DNA from: JAFGFG01 sp964442905
Lineage (GTDB): Archaea; Aenigmatarchaeota; Aenigmatarchaeia; QMZP01; JAFGSV01
Length of the DNA stretch: 31,107 nt
Assembly: GCA_964442905.1 (NCBI GenBank)
Contig: CAYUBD010000008.1
Coordinates: 1-31,107, forward strand
Reading direction: 5' to 3'
Positions 1 through 7,181 of the stretch are shown here, one piece after another; the first letter of the stretch is position 1, and each line of letters opens with the position of its first letter. Made by a program: the position numbers and the translations under genes. The notes beneath the pieces were generated by a model that was not told the origin of the DNA, searched no databases, and saw only the letters and a list, made by a program, of their open reading frames with translations.

Positions 1-35
1 GAAAACATTTAACCCATGACGCCGAAAATAAATCA

Positions 36-449
36 GTGATTGTTTTGACTGCAAAGAACCTGGCGGCCATGGCGCTCGCGTTCGTAGCCGGAATACTGCT
101 GATAATGACCGGCATAAACGGCCTGGCATCGTGGGAAAATATCGAGAATTTCGTGACCGCATACGTAATAGACAACATCATAGTCCAGTACATATTCGCT
201 GTTCTGATATTCCTGGCTTCTCTTGGCGGTTTCACTGTCATCGCAGGCGCGGTATTCCTGGGGAAGAACAGCGTCAGGACTGGCAAGTTCCTCATAGGCA
301 TAGGAACCGGGATGGGACTGATAGGCCTCATTGTCTCGGCCGGCATATCATTTGCGGCAGGCACGTTCGCATTGGACAGCTTCCTCTCCACAGGCACTAT
401 CGGCATAATCCTCTCAATAGCGGCGAGAAGCATAGCCAAGAATGATTGA
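36..449 (+). CDS. Small multi-spanning membrane protein, unknown function
   Basis: I do not recognise this 137-residue protein. It is almost entirely hydrophobic, with about four predicted membrane segments (roughly residues 8-30, 45-76, 85-107 and 112-131) and glycine-rich stretches between them. The start is GTG at 36. An ATG at 16 opens a frame that stops after seven codons, so it is not the start. An AT-rich CATTTAACC at 6-14 lies about 25 bases upstream and could be the TATA element of a leaderless transcript. A TTG two codons further in is a possible alternative start. No partner gene on this strand suggests a role. Confidence 0.6.
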   Translation: MIVLTAKNLAAMALAFVAGILLIMTGINGLASWENIENFVTAYVIDNIIVQYIFAVLIFLASLGGFTVIAGAVFLGKNSVRTGKFLIGIGTGMGLIGLIVSAGISFAAGTFALDSFLSTGTIGIILSIAARSIAKND

Positions 450-482
450 GTGCGTGTTCTGACCCGCATTTTGACGAAATGC

Positions 483-490
483 TTATAAAG
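483..490 (+). promoter_or_regulatory. TATA box for the CxxC zinc-protein gene
   Basis: TTATAAAG at 483-490 is a good archaeal TATA element. The expected transcription start about 25 bases downstream leaves a leader of roughly 50 nt, and a Shine-Dalgarno AGGAGAAG at 551-558 precedes the ATG at 565. Confidence 0.6.
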
Positions 491-564
491 GGTGCAGTGC
501 AAGAAGAAGCCATGGGCGTCTAGAGTTTATTCTCTTTTTGCCTCTAAAGTAGGAGAAGATAAAT

Positions 565-732
565 ATGGGAGATTTCAACAATCGCGGAAGGGGTCCCAGA
601 AGGGATTTCGGCCCGAGGGAAATGCACAAGGCAACTTGCGCGGACTGCGGTCAGGAATGCGAAGTACCATTCAAGCCGACAGAAGGCAGGCCTGTTTACT
701 GCAGAGACTGTTTCCAGAAGAGAAGGGATTGA
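565..732 (+). CDS. Small CxxC-x17-CxxC zinc-ribbon protein
   Basis: This is a 55-residue protein with a basic, Arg/Gly-rich N-terminus (residues 1-22) and a zinc-binding module with cysteines at 25, 28, 46 and 49. The 17-residue spacing gives the CxxC-x17-CxxC pattern of a small domain family common in archaea and candidate-phyla bacteria. An extra cysteine sits at residue 32. The ATG at 565 has an AGGAG ribosome site seven or more bases upstream. The basic tail plus zinc ribbon suggests nucleic-acid binding, which is inference. A longer overlapping frame (492-782) was rejected because only this frame carries the motif. Confidence 0.85.
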   Translation: MGDFNNRGRGPRRDFGPREMHKATCADCGQECEVPFKPTEGRPVYCRDCFQKRRD

Positions 733-767
733 TTAACGAACAAGAGGCAATTAAATCTCTAGAAAAT

Positions 768-795
768 CTCGATTTGATTTAATCGAGCCGTTTTT
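768..795 (+). terminator. Hairpin followed by a T run
   Basis: CTCGATT (768-774) and AATCGAG (781-787) form a perfect 7-bp stem with a 6-base loop, followed by CCGTTTTT. It sits 36 bases after the zinc-protein stop. Archaeal termination usually relies on T runs alone, so the stem may be incidental or may protect the RNA 3' end. Confidence 0.45.
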
Positions 796-847
796 AGCCC
801 GACCCGATTGGTTGTTTCCGGGGCAGGGGCGATCATTTATTCCTAAG

Positions 848-864
848 CAAAGCCAACACCACCG
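848..864 (+). repeat. Left copy of 17-base direct repeat flanking the sigma-like gene
   Basis: CAAAGCCAACACCACCG here matches CAAAGCCCACACCACCG at 1743-1759 at 16 of 17 positions, in the same orientation. The two copies bracket the AT-rich sigma factor-like gene and no other gene, as expected of target or attachment duplications, although a shared regulatory element is possible. Confidence 0.65.
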
Positions 865-901
865 TGAGTTGTACAAAAAGTGTTCATTGATAGTGGTTAT
901 G

Positions 902-910
902 TATTTAAAA
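902..910 (+). promoter_or_regulatory. TATA box for the sigma factor-like gene
   Basis: TATTTAAAA lies 20-29 bases upstream of the ATG at 931. This is the archaeal spacing for a leaderless transcript, and no Shine-Dalgarno sequence precedes the start. The gene therefore seems to be read from an archaeal promoter despite its bacterial type. Confidence 0.55.
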
Positions 911-930
911 TTTTCTTTCTGAGAATATGA

Positions 931-1716
931 ATGGGAAAGATTTATCCATTTAAGAAATTAATCAGAAACAGAGAACCTGTACCCCTGGACGAATTTGAAC
1001 ATAAATTGTGGGATTTTGAGCCCGTATTATCGGGATTTGCATACAGACTTACCAAGGATTATCATGATGCAGAAGACCTTTTGCAGGAGACTATTGTAAA
1101 AACTTTAGAGGCGAAAGATAAATATAATTCTGGACAAATTCAGACAGACAAATTCGGTTCTTATGTATTCATGATAATGAGAAATACATTTTATGACGCT
1201 TGTAACGGTAATTATAGACATATTTATCCTACAGATAAATTTCACGCAGAACAGATTGATGATATGGAAATTGAAGCGACGAGCACACTTGGCGATTTCA
1301 TGGTTACAGCGGCAATGGAAAAGATTCCTGATATATACAAAGATGTATTGAAACTGAAATTAGATGGATATAAAGAAAGGGAAATTCAAGAAATGCTGAA
1401 TATCAACAGCATAAACATAGTTAAGTCAAGATTTCATCGTGGACGTTCACTAATAAGGAAAATTCTAACAGGCGAATATAATGTGGATAGTGATTTTGAT
1501 CGGAGATTTGCGAAAACTTTACGAGTTTATGATGGATTAACTCAGCATGGATTAGTAAGAGATATGGGGATAGTAGATAATGTCGATTCTGCTGCGAATC
1601 TGATAAGTGCATTCGAAAAAGGAAAAAGAACTCCGGGAAATCCACCGACAGGTCATGTTTCAAGACGATATGTTACATGGCTTAAAGGGCATGGGTACAA
1701 TCCATTTCAGTTGTAA
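931..1716 (+). CDS. ECF-type RNA polymerase sigma factor-like protein (bacterial family)
   Basis: The 261-residue protein has both core domains of a group 4 (ECF) sigma-70 factor. Region 2 spans about residues 30-100, with the FAYRLTKDYHDAEDLLQET signature at 36-54 and the MIMRNTFYDA helix at 81-90. Region 4, about 125-180, reads IPDIYKDVLKLK and ends KSRFHRGRSLIRKIL. ECF factors bring bacterial RNA polymerase to promoters; archaeal polymerase uses TBP and TFB and has no known sigma partner, so its role here is open (a DNA-binding regulator is one possibility). A roughly 80-residue C-terminal tail (181-261) is not part of the usual family. No anti-sigma gene is nearby. The gene is visibly more AT-rich than its neighbours and lies between 17-base direct repeats, which suggests transfer. 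Confidence 0.85.
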   Translation: MGKIYPFKKLIRNREPVPLDEFEHKLWDFEPVLSGFAYRLTKDYHDAEDLLQETIVKTLEAKDKYNSGQIQTDKFGSYVFMIMRNTFYDACNGNYRHIYPTDKFHAEQIDDMEIEATSTLGDFMVTAAMEKIPDIYKDVLKLKLDGYKEREIQEMLNINSINIVKSRFHRGRSLIRKILTGEYNVDSDFDRRFAKTLRVYDGLTQHGLVRDMGIVDNVDSAANLISAFEKGKRTPGNPPTGHVSRRYVTWLKGHGYNPFQL

Positions 1717-1742
1717 TGACAGTATTTCTATTACACTTCACA

Positions 1743-1759
1743 CAAAGCCCACACCACCG
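1743..1759 (+). repeat. Right copy of 17-base direct repeat flanking the sigma-like gene
   Basis: CAAAGCCCACACCACCG is the partner of the copy at 848-864, with one mismatch at the eighth base. It lies 26 bases after the sigma-like stop codon and just upstream of the next promoter. Confidence 0.65.
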
Positions 1760-1762
1760 ATA

Positions 1763-1774
1763 CCTTTATAAAGG
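1763..1774 (+). promoter_or_regulatory. Palindromic TATA element CCTTTATAAAGG
   Basis: A perfect 12-base palindrome contains TTTATAAAG, a strong archaeal TATA box. It is followed by further AT repeats (1779-1831), including GTATATATG near 1822, that could act as a second TATA box or as an operator. It is the likely promoter of the small-gene pair ahead of cdc48. Confidence 0.45.
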
Positions 1775-1863
1775 TCTGTATATTATAGTATATAGATATA
1801 TGCGCAATAATGTGTATATATGTATACAATAAAAAAACAATAGAGAATAAAAAAGTGTTTGAG

Positions 1864-2010
1864 ATGAACGGGAATATTATCGAAACGGTGGACGCTGGTC
1901 CTGTGACCAGATGGATTGAGAAGTACTACGAGGAGAAGCTGGACAGGAGGCCTCAAAAAACAGGAGGGCCGTCAGCGGGACTGCTGGAGCAGATGTTTTC
2001 CCTGAACTGA
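1864..2010 (+). CDS. Hypothetical 48-residue protein
   Basis: I do not recognise this protein. From ATG 1864 it is 48 residues, soluble, with a charged helical centre (RWIEKYYEEKLDRR). The frame is open back to ATG 1810 (66 residues), but that extension is coded by low-complexity AT-rich sequence resembling leader DNA, so I prefer 1864. A TATA-like GTATATATG near 1822 would give a short leader to this start. The stop is 14 bases before the next gene, a helix-turn-helix protein, so the two are probably co-transcribed and may lead into cdc48. Confidence 0.45.
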   Translation: MNGNIIETVDAGPVTRWIEKYYEEKLDRRPQKTGGPSAGLLEQMFSLN

Positions 2011-2024
2011 GAAGGACGTGTGAT

Positions 2025-2240
2025 ATGAGGAAGGACCCCCTGGAGATAATAGAGGAGATTTTCAGGGCGCTTGAGAGTGGAAGCGGGCCCTGCTCAATCA
2101 ACGAGCTTTCGCGGGAGACCGGGATACACAACATTACAATCAGGAAATACGTCCGGATAATAGAAACCGTCAGGAAAGAGCCGCGCATGGAGGTAATAAA
2201 AACGAAGCACTCGATAATATTAAGGATGAGGGAGGATTAA
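2025..2240 (+). CDS. Small helix-turn-helix DNA-binding protein
   Basis: This 71-residue protein is a single winged-helix-like domain. An N-terminal helix (5-18) leads to a helix-turn-helix at about 24-45 (INELSRETGIHNITIRKYV), followed by a basic beta-hairpin wing. It is likely a transcriptional regulator. AAGGA at 2012-2016 lies 8 bases before the ATG. The gene is 14 bases after the small upstream ORF and 18 bases before cdc48, and its last codons overlap the GGAGG-rich region before cdc48, so the three may form one operon. The AT palindrome at 1763-1774 would be a natural autoregulatory site, which is inference. Confidence 0.65.
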   Translation: MRKDPLEIIEEIFRALESGSGPCSINELSRETGIHNITIRKYVRIIETVRKEPRMEVIKTKHSIILRMRED

Positions 2241-2246
2241 TGTATT

Positions 2247-2254
2247 AAGGTGAT
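2247..2254 (+). promoter_or_regulatory. Shine-Dalgarno site that sets the cdc48 start
   Basis: AAGGTGAT matches the archaeal anti-Shine-Dalgarno closely and ends 4 bases before ATG 2259. It overlaps the in-frame GTG 2250 and ATG 2253, which therefore are unlikely to be the start. Confidence 0.6.
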
Positions 2255-2258
2255 GTTT

Positions 2259-4595
2259 ATGGGTGAAAATGACAATAACGGAAACGGGTTGAATCTTAGG
2301 GTCGGCGAGCTGACCGACAGGACAGAGTCAGGAAGAGGGCTCATCAGGATTGATACCAAGAGCATGAGCCAGCTGGGAATAAAGGAAGGGGACATAGTTG
2401 AGCTGGAAGGCCAGAAACATACCGTAGCAATTGCCATTCGCGCTTACCCTGCCGATGCGGGACTGAGCCTGATAAGGATGGACGGTTTCAGCAGGAGGAA
2501 CGCGGGAGTAGGCGTCGGTGAAAACATAAAGATAAGGAAGGCCGATGCCAAAGAGGCGCAGAAAGTAGTGATTGCACCGGCTGAGAAGGGTATGAAATTC
2601 ATGGGCGACACGAGCGGGACCGCCGATCTTGTAAAACGTGATTTGCTGTTCAGGCCTCTCATGAAAGGGGACATACTCGTACCTTCGCCCGTGGTCAACA
2701 GGAGGGAAAAGAGGAGCAGAAGCCCATTCGATGACATATTCAGTTCGTTCGGCATAGATATCGAAAGCTTTGAGGAGATATCTTCAACGCCATTCGGGCT
2801 GAGAAACATTAAATTCAAGGTCATGTCAACCAATCCGGAAGGTCCTGTCAAAGTCACTGAAATGACGAGCCTTGAGATAAATCAGGAGGCGATAGATGAG
2901 CAGGACAGGTCCATACCCACGATAACCTACGAGGACATCGGGGGTCTCCATGACGCAGTTGAGAAGGTAAGGGAGATGGTGGAGCTTCCGCTGAGGCATC
3001 CTGAGCTGTTCAGAAGGATAGGCATAGATCCACCGAGAGGCGTTCTGCTTTATGGGCCGCCAGGAACCGGCAAGACACTGCTTGCGAAGGCCGTGGCCAA
3101 CGAGTCCGGAGCGAGCTTCTTTTCCATAGCCGGGCCTGAGGTGATGTCGAAATGGTATGGAGGTTCCGAGGAGAACCTGAGGAAGGTCTTCGAGGAAGCG
3201 GAAAAGAACGCACCGAGCATAATATTCATAGACGAGATAGACTCGATAGCCCCGAAAAGGGAGCAGGTGACAGGAGAGGTGGAAAGAAGGGTCGTGTCAC
3301 AGCTGCTCTCGCTCATGGACGGGCTGAAATCCAGGGGGAAGGTTGTGGTGGTCGCTGCGACCAACAGGCCCAATGCAATAGATGAAGCACTGAGAAGAGG
3401 CGGAAGATTCGACAGGGAAGTGGAGATAGGCGTTCCTGATACGGTGGGCAGGAAAGAAGTCCTCCAGATACACACGAGGAACATGCCACTCGGCAACGAC
3501 GTGAGCATAGGCGACCTTTCCAACAAGACATATGGTTACGTAGGTGCGGACCTCGAGGCGCTGGCAAAGGAAGCCGCAATGTCTGCGCTGAGAAGGAACC
3601 TCCCGAACATTTCCTGGAAGAAGTCTGAAGAACTGCCGTCAGAATTTCTTGAGAAGCTGAGGGTCACCAAGAAGGACTTTGAGAACGCCCTGAAGATGGT
3701 GGAGCCTTCTGCTATGAGGGAAGTCATGATAGAGATACCGAACGTGAAATGGGAAGACGTCGGCGGCCTTGAGAACGTCAAGGAAAAACTGAAGGAGATG
3801 GTCGAGTGGCCGCTTCAGAATCCCAAGTCGTTCGAGAGGCTCGGCATCAGGCCGCCTACTGGCATACTGCTTTATGGTCCTCCAGGCTGCGGGAAGACCA
3901 TGATAGCCAAGGCTGTAGCCACTGAGGCAGGAGCCAACTTCATCTCGGTCAAGGGGCCGGAAGTGCTCACGATGTGGGTAGGCGAGTCCGAAAGGAAGCT
4001 GAGAGAGATATTCCGGAGGGCAAAGCAGGTTGCACCAAGCATAATCTTCTTCGATGAGATAGATTCGCTCGCCCCAAGAAGGGGTATGAGCCTTGGCACC
4101 AAGGTCACAGAGAACATAGTGTCACAGATACTGACGGAGATGTCCGGCCTTGAAGATATGCACAACGTCACAGTGATGGCTGCGACAAACAGGCCTGACA
4201 TGCTTGACTCTGCTATACTAAGGCCGGGAAGGTTCGACCGGCAGGTCATCGTAAAGGCACCAAACGAGAAGGCACGACTGGATATACTGAAGGTGCATAC
4301 AAAGAACATGCCTCTTGCCAAAGACGTCGACATGAAGAAGATGGCAAAGGAAACTGAAGGGTTCTCAGGAGCAGACCTTGAATCACTTGTAAGAGAGGCT
4401 GGCCTGAACGCGATGCGGGAAAAGATGGATGCCAAAGAAGTCAAGAAGAAGCACTTCAGTCACGCATTGGGTGAGGTATCTCCGAGCATAAACCCGGAAA
4501 TGATAAAATTCTACGAGAAGCTCATGGAGACAATGAAAGCCAAACCGGCCAAAGAAGCCAAGAAGAAAGCGGAAGAGATGAACTACGTTGGTTAA
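2259..4595 (+). CDS. cdc48: Cdc48/p97/VAT-family AAA+ ATPase
   Basis: A 778-residue protein-unfolding ATPase of full family length, acting as a hexamer in the cytoplasm to extract and unfold proteins for the proteasome. The N-domain (about 1-180, double-psi barrel plus second subdomain) precedes two AAA modules. D1 has Walker A GPPGTGKT at 266-273 and Walker B IIFIDEID at 321-328. D2 has GPPGCGKT at 540-547 and IIFFDEID at 595-602. Both modules keep the arginine-rich second region of homology (GRFDR). The C-terminus ends NYVG, which is not a clean hydrophobic-Tyr-X proteasome-docking tail. The 3' end overlaps the convergent ROK gene by the four bases TTAA. Confidence 0.96.
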   Translation: MGENDNNGNGLNLRVGELTDRTESGRGLIRIDTKSMSQLGIKEGDIVELEGQKHTVAIAIRAYPADAGLSLIRMDGFSRRNAGVGVGENIKIRKADAKEAQKVVIAPAEKGMKFMGDTSGTADLVKRDLLFRPLMKGDILVPSPVVNRREKRSRSPFDDIFSSFGIDIESFEEISSTPFGLRNIKFKVMSTNPEGPVKVTEMTSLEINQEAIDEQDRSIPTITYEDIGGLHDAVEKVREMVELPLRHPELFRRIGIDPPRGVLLYGPPGTGKTLLAKAVANESGASFFSIAGPEVMSKWYGGSEENLRKVFEEAEKNAPSIIFIDEIDSIAPKREQVTGEVERRVVSQLLSLMDGLKSRGKVVVVAATNRPNAIDEALRRGGRFDREVEIGVPDTVGRKEVLQIHTRNMPLGNDVSIGDLSNKTYGYVGADLEALAKEAAMSALRRNLPNISWKKSEELPSEFLEKLRVTKKDFENALKMVEPSAMREVMIEIPNVKWEDVGGLENVKEKLKEMVEWPLQNPKSFERLGIRPPTGILLYGPPGCGKTMIAKAVATEAGANFISVKGPEVLTMWVGESERKLREIFRRAKQVAPSIIFFDEIDSLAPRRGMSLGTKVTENIVSQILTEMSGLEDMHNVTVMAATNRPDMLDSAILRPGRFDRQVIVKAPNEKARLDILKVHTKNMPLAKDVDMKKMAKETEGFSGADLESLVREAGLNAMREKMDAKEVKKKHFSHALGEVSPSINPEMIKFYEKLMETMKAKPAKEAKKKAEEMNYVG

Positions 4596-5452
4596 GCCTT
4601 CATCGCCATGCAGGCTGCACCAAAAGCGACGGCCTGCTCATTTCCTTTCACAACTTCCGGAGGCTTCATGTGAAGCCTTTTCTTCATCTCTTTTTTCATG
4701 GAATCCCTGAAAAGGTCGAAGGCCCCTGAAATGCCCCCTCCGAGCACGATTATCTCCGGGTCGAGTATATTGGAAAGATTTGCAAGCCCAAGACCGAGAA
4801 GCTTCCCGTAATCTTCCCAGACTTTCCTGGCGTTGCGGTCGCCATTCCTGGCCATGACATAAATGTCTTCCGGGAGGATTTTTCTTGAAAGATACTTCTG
4901 TGAAAGTATCATGACTCCTCTCACGGATACATATTCCTGGAAGCATCCTCTTGCACCGCATGTGCATTTGACCCCACGCGGGTCTATCGACATGTGGCCA
5001 ACCTCGCCTGCATACGGCCTCTTGTTGTGAAGCCTCCCGTCTACGACTATTCCTCCACCGACTCCTGTGCCCAGTGTAACCGCAAGCAGGTTCCTGGATT
5101 TCCTCCTGGTCATCTCGCCGAATGCCATGCAGTTCACGTCATTGTCCACGATAACATGCTTTGACCACGGGGATGCAAACTTTCTGAAATCGGTTTTCTC
5201 CATGAACGTTGAATTGCACGACCAGAACATGACGCCGTCCTTTACGGATCCCGGAACTCCTATGCCCATGCCCAGAACTTTCTCTCCCCTGCACAGTTCA
5301 TCCAGAACGTTCCTGAGTTCATCCATGACTAGACGTTTCTTGATTTTTCCTGCAAGGTTCACTTTCGTTACCCTTGCAATGTTATGATGCTTGTCTACAG
5401 ATACACCGCCGACATGAGAGCCGCCAATGTCGATTCCAATCCAGTACGTCAT
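4592..5452 (-). CDS. ROK-family sugar kinase (glucokinase-like)
   Basis: This 286-residue protein has the ROK/ASKHA layout. The phosphate-binding loop DIGGSHVGG lies near the N-terminus (8-16), followed by the VDNDVNC catalytic-Asp segment and the LGTGVGGGIV adenosine-contact loop. The zinc-binding ROK signature reads EVGHMSIDPRG followed by CTCGARGC. ROK proteins phosphorylate glucose, ManNAc or other hexoses with ATP; the substrate cannot be told here. There is no N-terminal helix-turn-helix, so it is more likely a kinase than a repressor. Its ATG overlaps the stop of the upstream HD-like gene by 4 bases, indicating translational coupling. Confidence 0.9.
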   Translation of the reverse strand: MTYWIGIDIGGSHVGGVSVDKHHNIARVTKVNLAGKIKKRLVMDELRNVLDELCRGEKVLGMGIGVPGSVKDGVMFWSCNSTFMEKTDFRKFASPWSKHVIVDNDVNCMAFGEMTRRKSRNLLAVTLGTGVGGGIVVDGRLHNKRPYAGEVGHMSIDPRGVKCTCGARGCFQEYVSVRGVMILSQKYLSRKILPEDIYVMARNGDRNARKVWEDYGKLLGLGLANLSNILDPEIIVLGGGISGAFDLFRDSMKKEMKKRLHMKPPEVVKGNEQAVAFGAACMAMKA

Positions 5453-6027
5453 ATTGACCTCACCAGTGGTTTGAAAAGTTCAGCTATCTTCTTTATGTTC
5501 TCCTCTGCTTCGGCTTTGCAGTCATCTAATGTCAGAAGATTTCTCTTCTGTTCCATCTTTTCCAGTACCTTTTTGACAGCATCTTCAAAAGGCGCTCCAC
5601 GAAGACCAAGTTCATGCAATAATATCAGACTGCCTTCCACAGTAACAAACTTGAAACATTCAGAGTTTTTTACAACCTCAGCTGTCATCGTTTCGGTGTT
5701 TTCTTTACCATGATGGGCTCTTATGGAATTGAGTATAATCTTCTTATCATCTTCAGAAACTTCCCATTCATCGAGATATGGTTTGATAAACTCTGCACTC
5801 AGCTCAGGATGATTCTTCTGCACATCATCCTTCCAGGCCGGACTGAAAACGGTATGGGCAAGATAGAGAGATGCTGTTACGAGGTCTTCGTTGACATTGT
5901 GTTTTTTAGAGAGATCTTTTCCTTTTCTGATAGCAATCTCCGTGAGTAACCACGCTGGTGACTTGTTCTTCGCTGTTTGCCTGCACATGAGTTCTCTTGA
6001 AAGTTTTACTATATCATTTTTCGTCAT
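5449..6027 (-). CDS. HD-superfamily-like protein with degenerate metal motif
   Basis: The 192-residue, mostly helical protein resembles HD phosphohydrolases: a helix with LYLAHTVF at 54-61 where the HD dyad would lie, and an IRAHHGKENTETMTAEVVKN segment at 102-121 resembling the later histidine motif. The usual His-Asp pair is replaced by Ala-His, so metal catalysis is doubtful. It is followed without a gap by the ROK kinase gene (ATGA overlap), and the pair share one promoter facing the MEMO gene. A role in nucleotide or sugar-phosphate metabolism is only a guess. The gene is more AT-rich than cdc48. Confidence 0.6.
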   Translation of the reverse strand: MTKNDIVKLSRELMCRQTAKNKSPAWLLTEIAIRKGKDLSKKHNVNEDLVTASLYLAHTVFSPAWKDDVQKNHPELSAEFIKPYLDEWEVSEDDKKIILNSIRAHHGKENTETMTAEVVKNSECFKFVTVEGSLILLHELGLRGAPFEDAVKKVLEKMEQKRNLLTLDDCKAEAEENIKKIAELFKPLVRSI

Positions 6028-6069
6028 ACAAATCTGTTAAATTTTAAACATGGAGGTATTATATAAGAT
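6028..6069. promoter_or_regulatory. Divergent promoter between the HD-like gene and the MEMO gene
   Basis: The 42-base spacer has TTATATAA (6057-6066), readable as TATA on the minus strand about 33 bases from the HD-like ATG, and AAATTTTAAAC (6040-6050), about 25 bases from the plus-strand ATG at 6070. A GGAGG at 6053-6057 could also serve the plus-strand gene. Confidence 0.45.
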
Positions 6070-6885
6070 ATGCAGGAGTCGCGGGAACCAGTCGCTGCAG
6101 GCACGTTCTATGAAAACGGCACGCATGCGCTTAATGAACACCTGAAGGAGCTCTTCTCCGGAGCCAGGGAAGGGAGCAGCAGGATGGTCGTATCTCCGCA
6201 TGCGGGCTATGTGTACTCAGGAAAGACCGCAGCCCATGCGATAAGCTCACTGAAACCTGCAAAGAAGTTCATAATACTCGGCCCAAACCACACCGGGATG
6301 GGCATGGATTTTTCTGTTTACGGATCAGGTGACTGGCTTACTCCTCTTGGGAAATGCAAGATAGACGAATATCTCGCTAAAAGGATGGAGGCTCTCGATT
6401 TCGTGCATGAAGACATCCATGCGCATATGCAGGAGCACAGCATAGAGGTGCAGCTGCCGTTCCTCCAGCACAGGTTCAGGGATTTCAGCTTCGTGCCGCT
6501 GTGCATAATGAACACCACGTACTCCAGCGGATTCCTGAAGATGTGCCAGCAGCTCGGGAGGAGGATAGCACTGCACATGAAGAAGGACCCTGAAATAGGC
6601 CTGATAGCCTCGAGCGACTTCTCGCACTACCTGCCGCAGGATGTCGCTGACAGGAAGGACGAAGCTGCATTAGACCATATAATGAAGCTGGATGCTGACG
6701 GTTTCTTCAGGAAGCTCGATGAAGTGGAAGGTTCCGTGTGCGGCTACGGGCCGATTGCAGTGGTCATGGAAGCTGCCAAGGCGCTCGGCCTCAAACCGAA
6801 GCTCATACACAGGTCGTCATCTGGGGACGCTTCCGGGGACTATAATGCAGTTGTCGCATACTATGCGATTTCTTTTATAGGATAG
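6070..6885 (+). CDS. amrB: MEMO1-family protein (AmmeMemoRadiSam system protein B)
   Basis: A 271-residue single-domain protein of the MEMO1 family, with typical start REPVAAGTFYE. Family motifs are SPHAGYVYSG (His44), GPNHTG (His74), HSIEVQLPFL, SSDFSHYLP and CGYGPI (Cys224). His44, His74 and Cys224 correspond to the iron ligands described for human MEMO1. In prokaryotes the family occurs with an AMMECR1 protein and a radical-SAM enzyme (AmmeMemoRadiSam); neither partner lies in this window. Exact function is unknown. Its 3' end overlaps the convergent cysteine-rich gene by 25 bases. Confidence 0.92.
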   Translation: MQESREPVAAGTFYENGTHALNEHLKELFSGAREGSSRMVVSPHAGYVYSGKTAAHAISSLKPAKKFIILGPNHTGMGMDFSVYGSGDWLTPLGKCKIDEYLAKRMEALDFVHEDIHAHMQEHSIEVQLPFLQHRFRDFSFVPLCIMNTTYSSGFLKMCQQLGRRIALHMKKDPEIGLIASSDFSHYLPQDVADRKDEAALDHIMKLDADGFFRKLDEVEGSVCGYGPIAVVMEAAKALGLKPKLIHRSSSGDASGDYNAVVAYYAISFIG

Positions 6886-7181
6886 GTTTTCCGTTCACTC
6901 GCAACAGGAATTTGCGGAGGGTCATCAGACAGCACAATATCGGGTGGAGTAAACACTTCGGATGTTGTGTGATTTGTACCGGGAAGGAGATGCATGTTCG
7001 CTATATAGTCACAAAGTGGTTGCGGGTCTCCATTGATTTTGTCTTTGCTGCAGTGCCCTCCGTTATTATATAAACAATCAACGCCGTCTGTCATATTCAT
7101 TATAGTGTCTCTATAAAGTGTGAAAGAAATACCGTGAACCCTGCATTTTGTGTTATCACACTTGATAACATGGCTTACCAT
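6861..7181 (-). CDS. Cysteine-rich small protein (DUF1540-like)
   Basis: A 106-residue protein with cysteines in the N-terminal half: C8 and C13, then a DCLYNNGGHCSKDKINGD segment, then a further Cys before DYI. This spacing resembles the DUF1540 metal-binding module, but I cannot confirm membership. The C-terminal third is Pro/Thr-rich and likely disordered. CTTATATG (minus strand, 7200-7208) lies about 20-25 bases before the ATG. The first codons overlap two mutually exclusive hairpins (7151-7186). It lies 46 bases downstream of thiI on the same strand. The gene is AT-richer than its neighbours and may be lineage-specific. Confidence 0.6.
   Translation of the reverse strand: MVSHVIKCDNTKCRVHGISFTLYRDTIMNMTDGVDCLYNNGGHCSKDKINGDPQPLCDYIANMHLLPGTNHTTSEVFTPPDIVLSDDPPQIPVASERKTYPIKEIA

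Noticed and set aside
492..782. A 96-codon frame overlapping the zinc-protein gene
   Set aside because: It is an out-of-frame shadow of the 565-732 gene; only the latter has the CxxC-x17-CxxC motif and a ribosome site.
3390..3420. RRGGRFDRE in the cdc48 D1 domain instead of RRPGRFDRE as a possible loss of function
   Set aside because: This position varies in the family (for example Phe in p97) and the arginine residues are intact, so I do not treat it as a defect.
3872..4444. Long antisense frame inside cdc48 (and others at 3050-3526 and 2444-2857)
   Set aside because: They mirror the codon periodicity of cdc48, have no recognisable motifs, and lack promoter or ribosome-site support.
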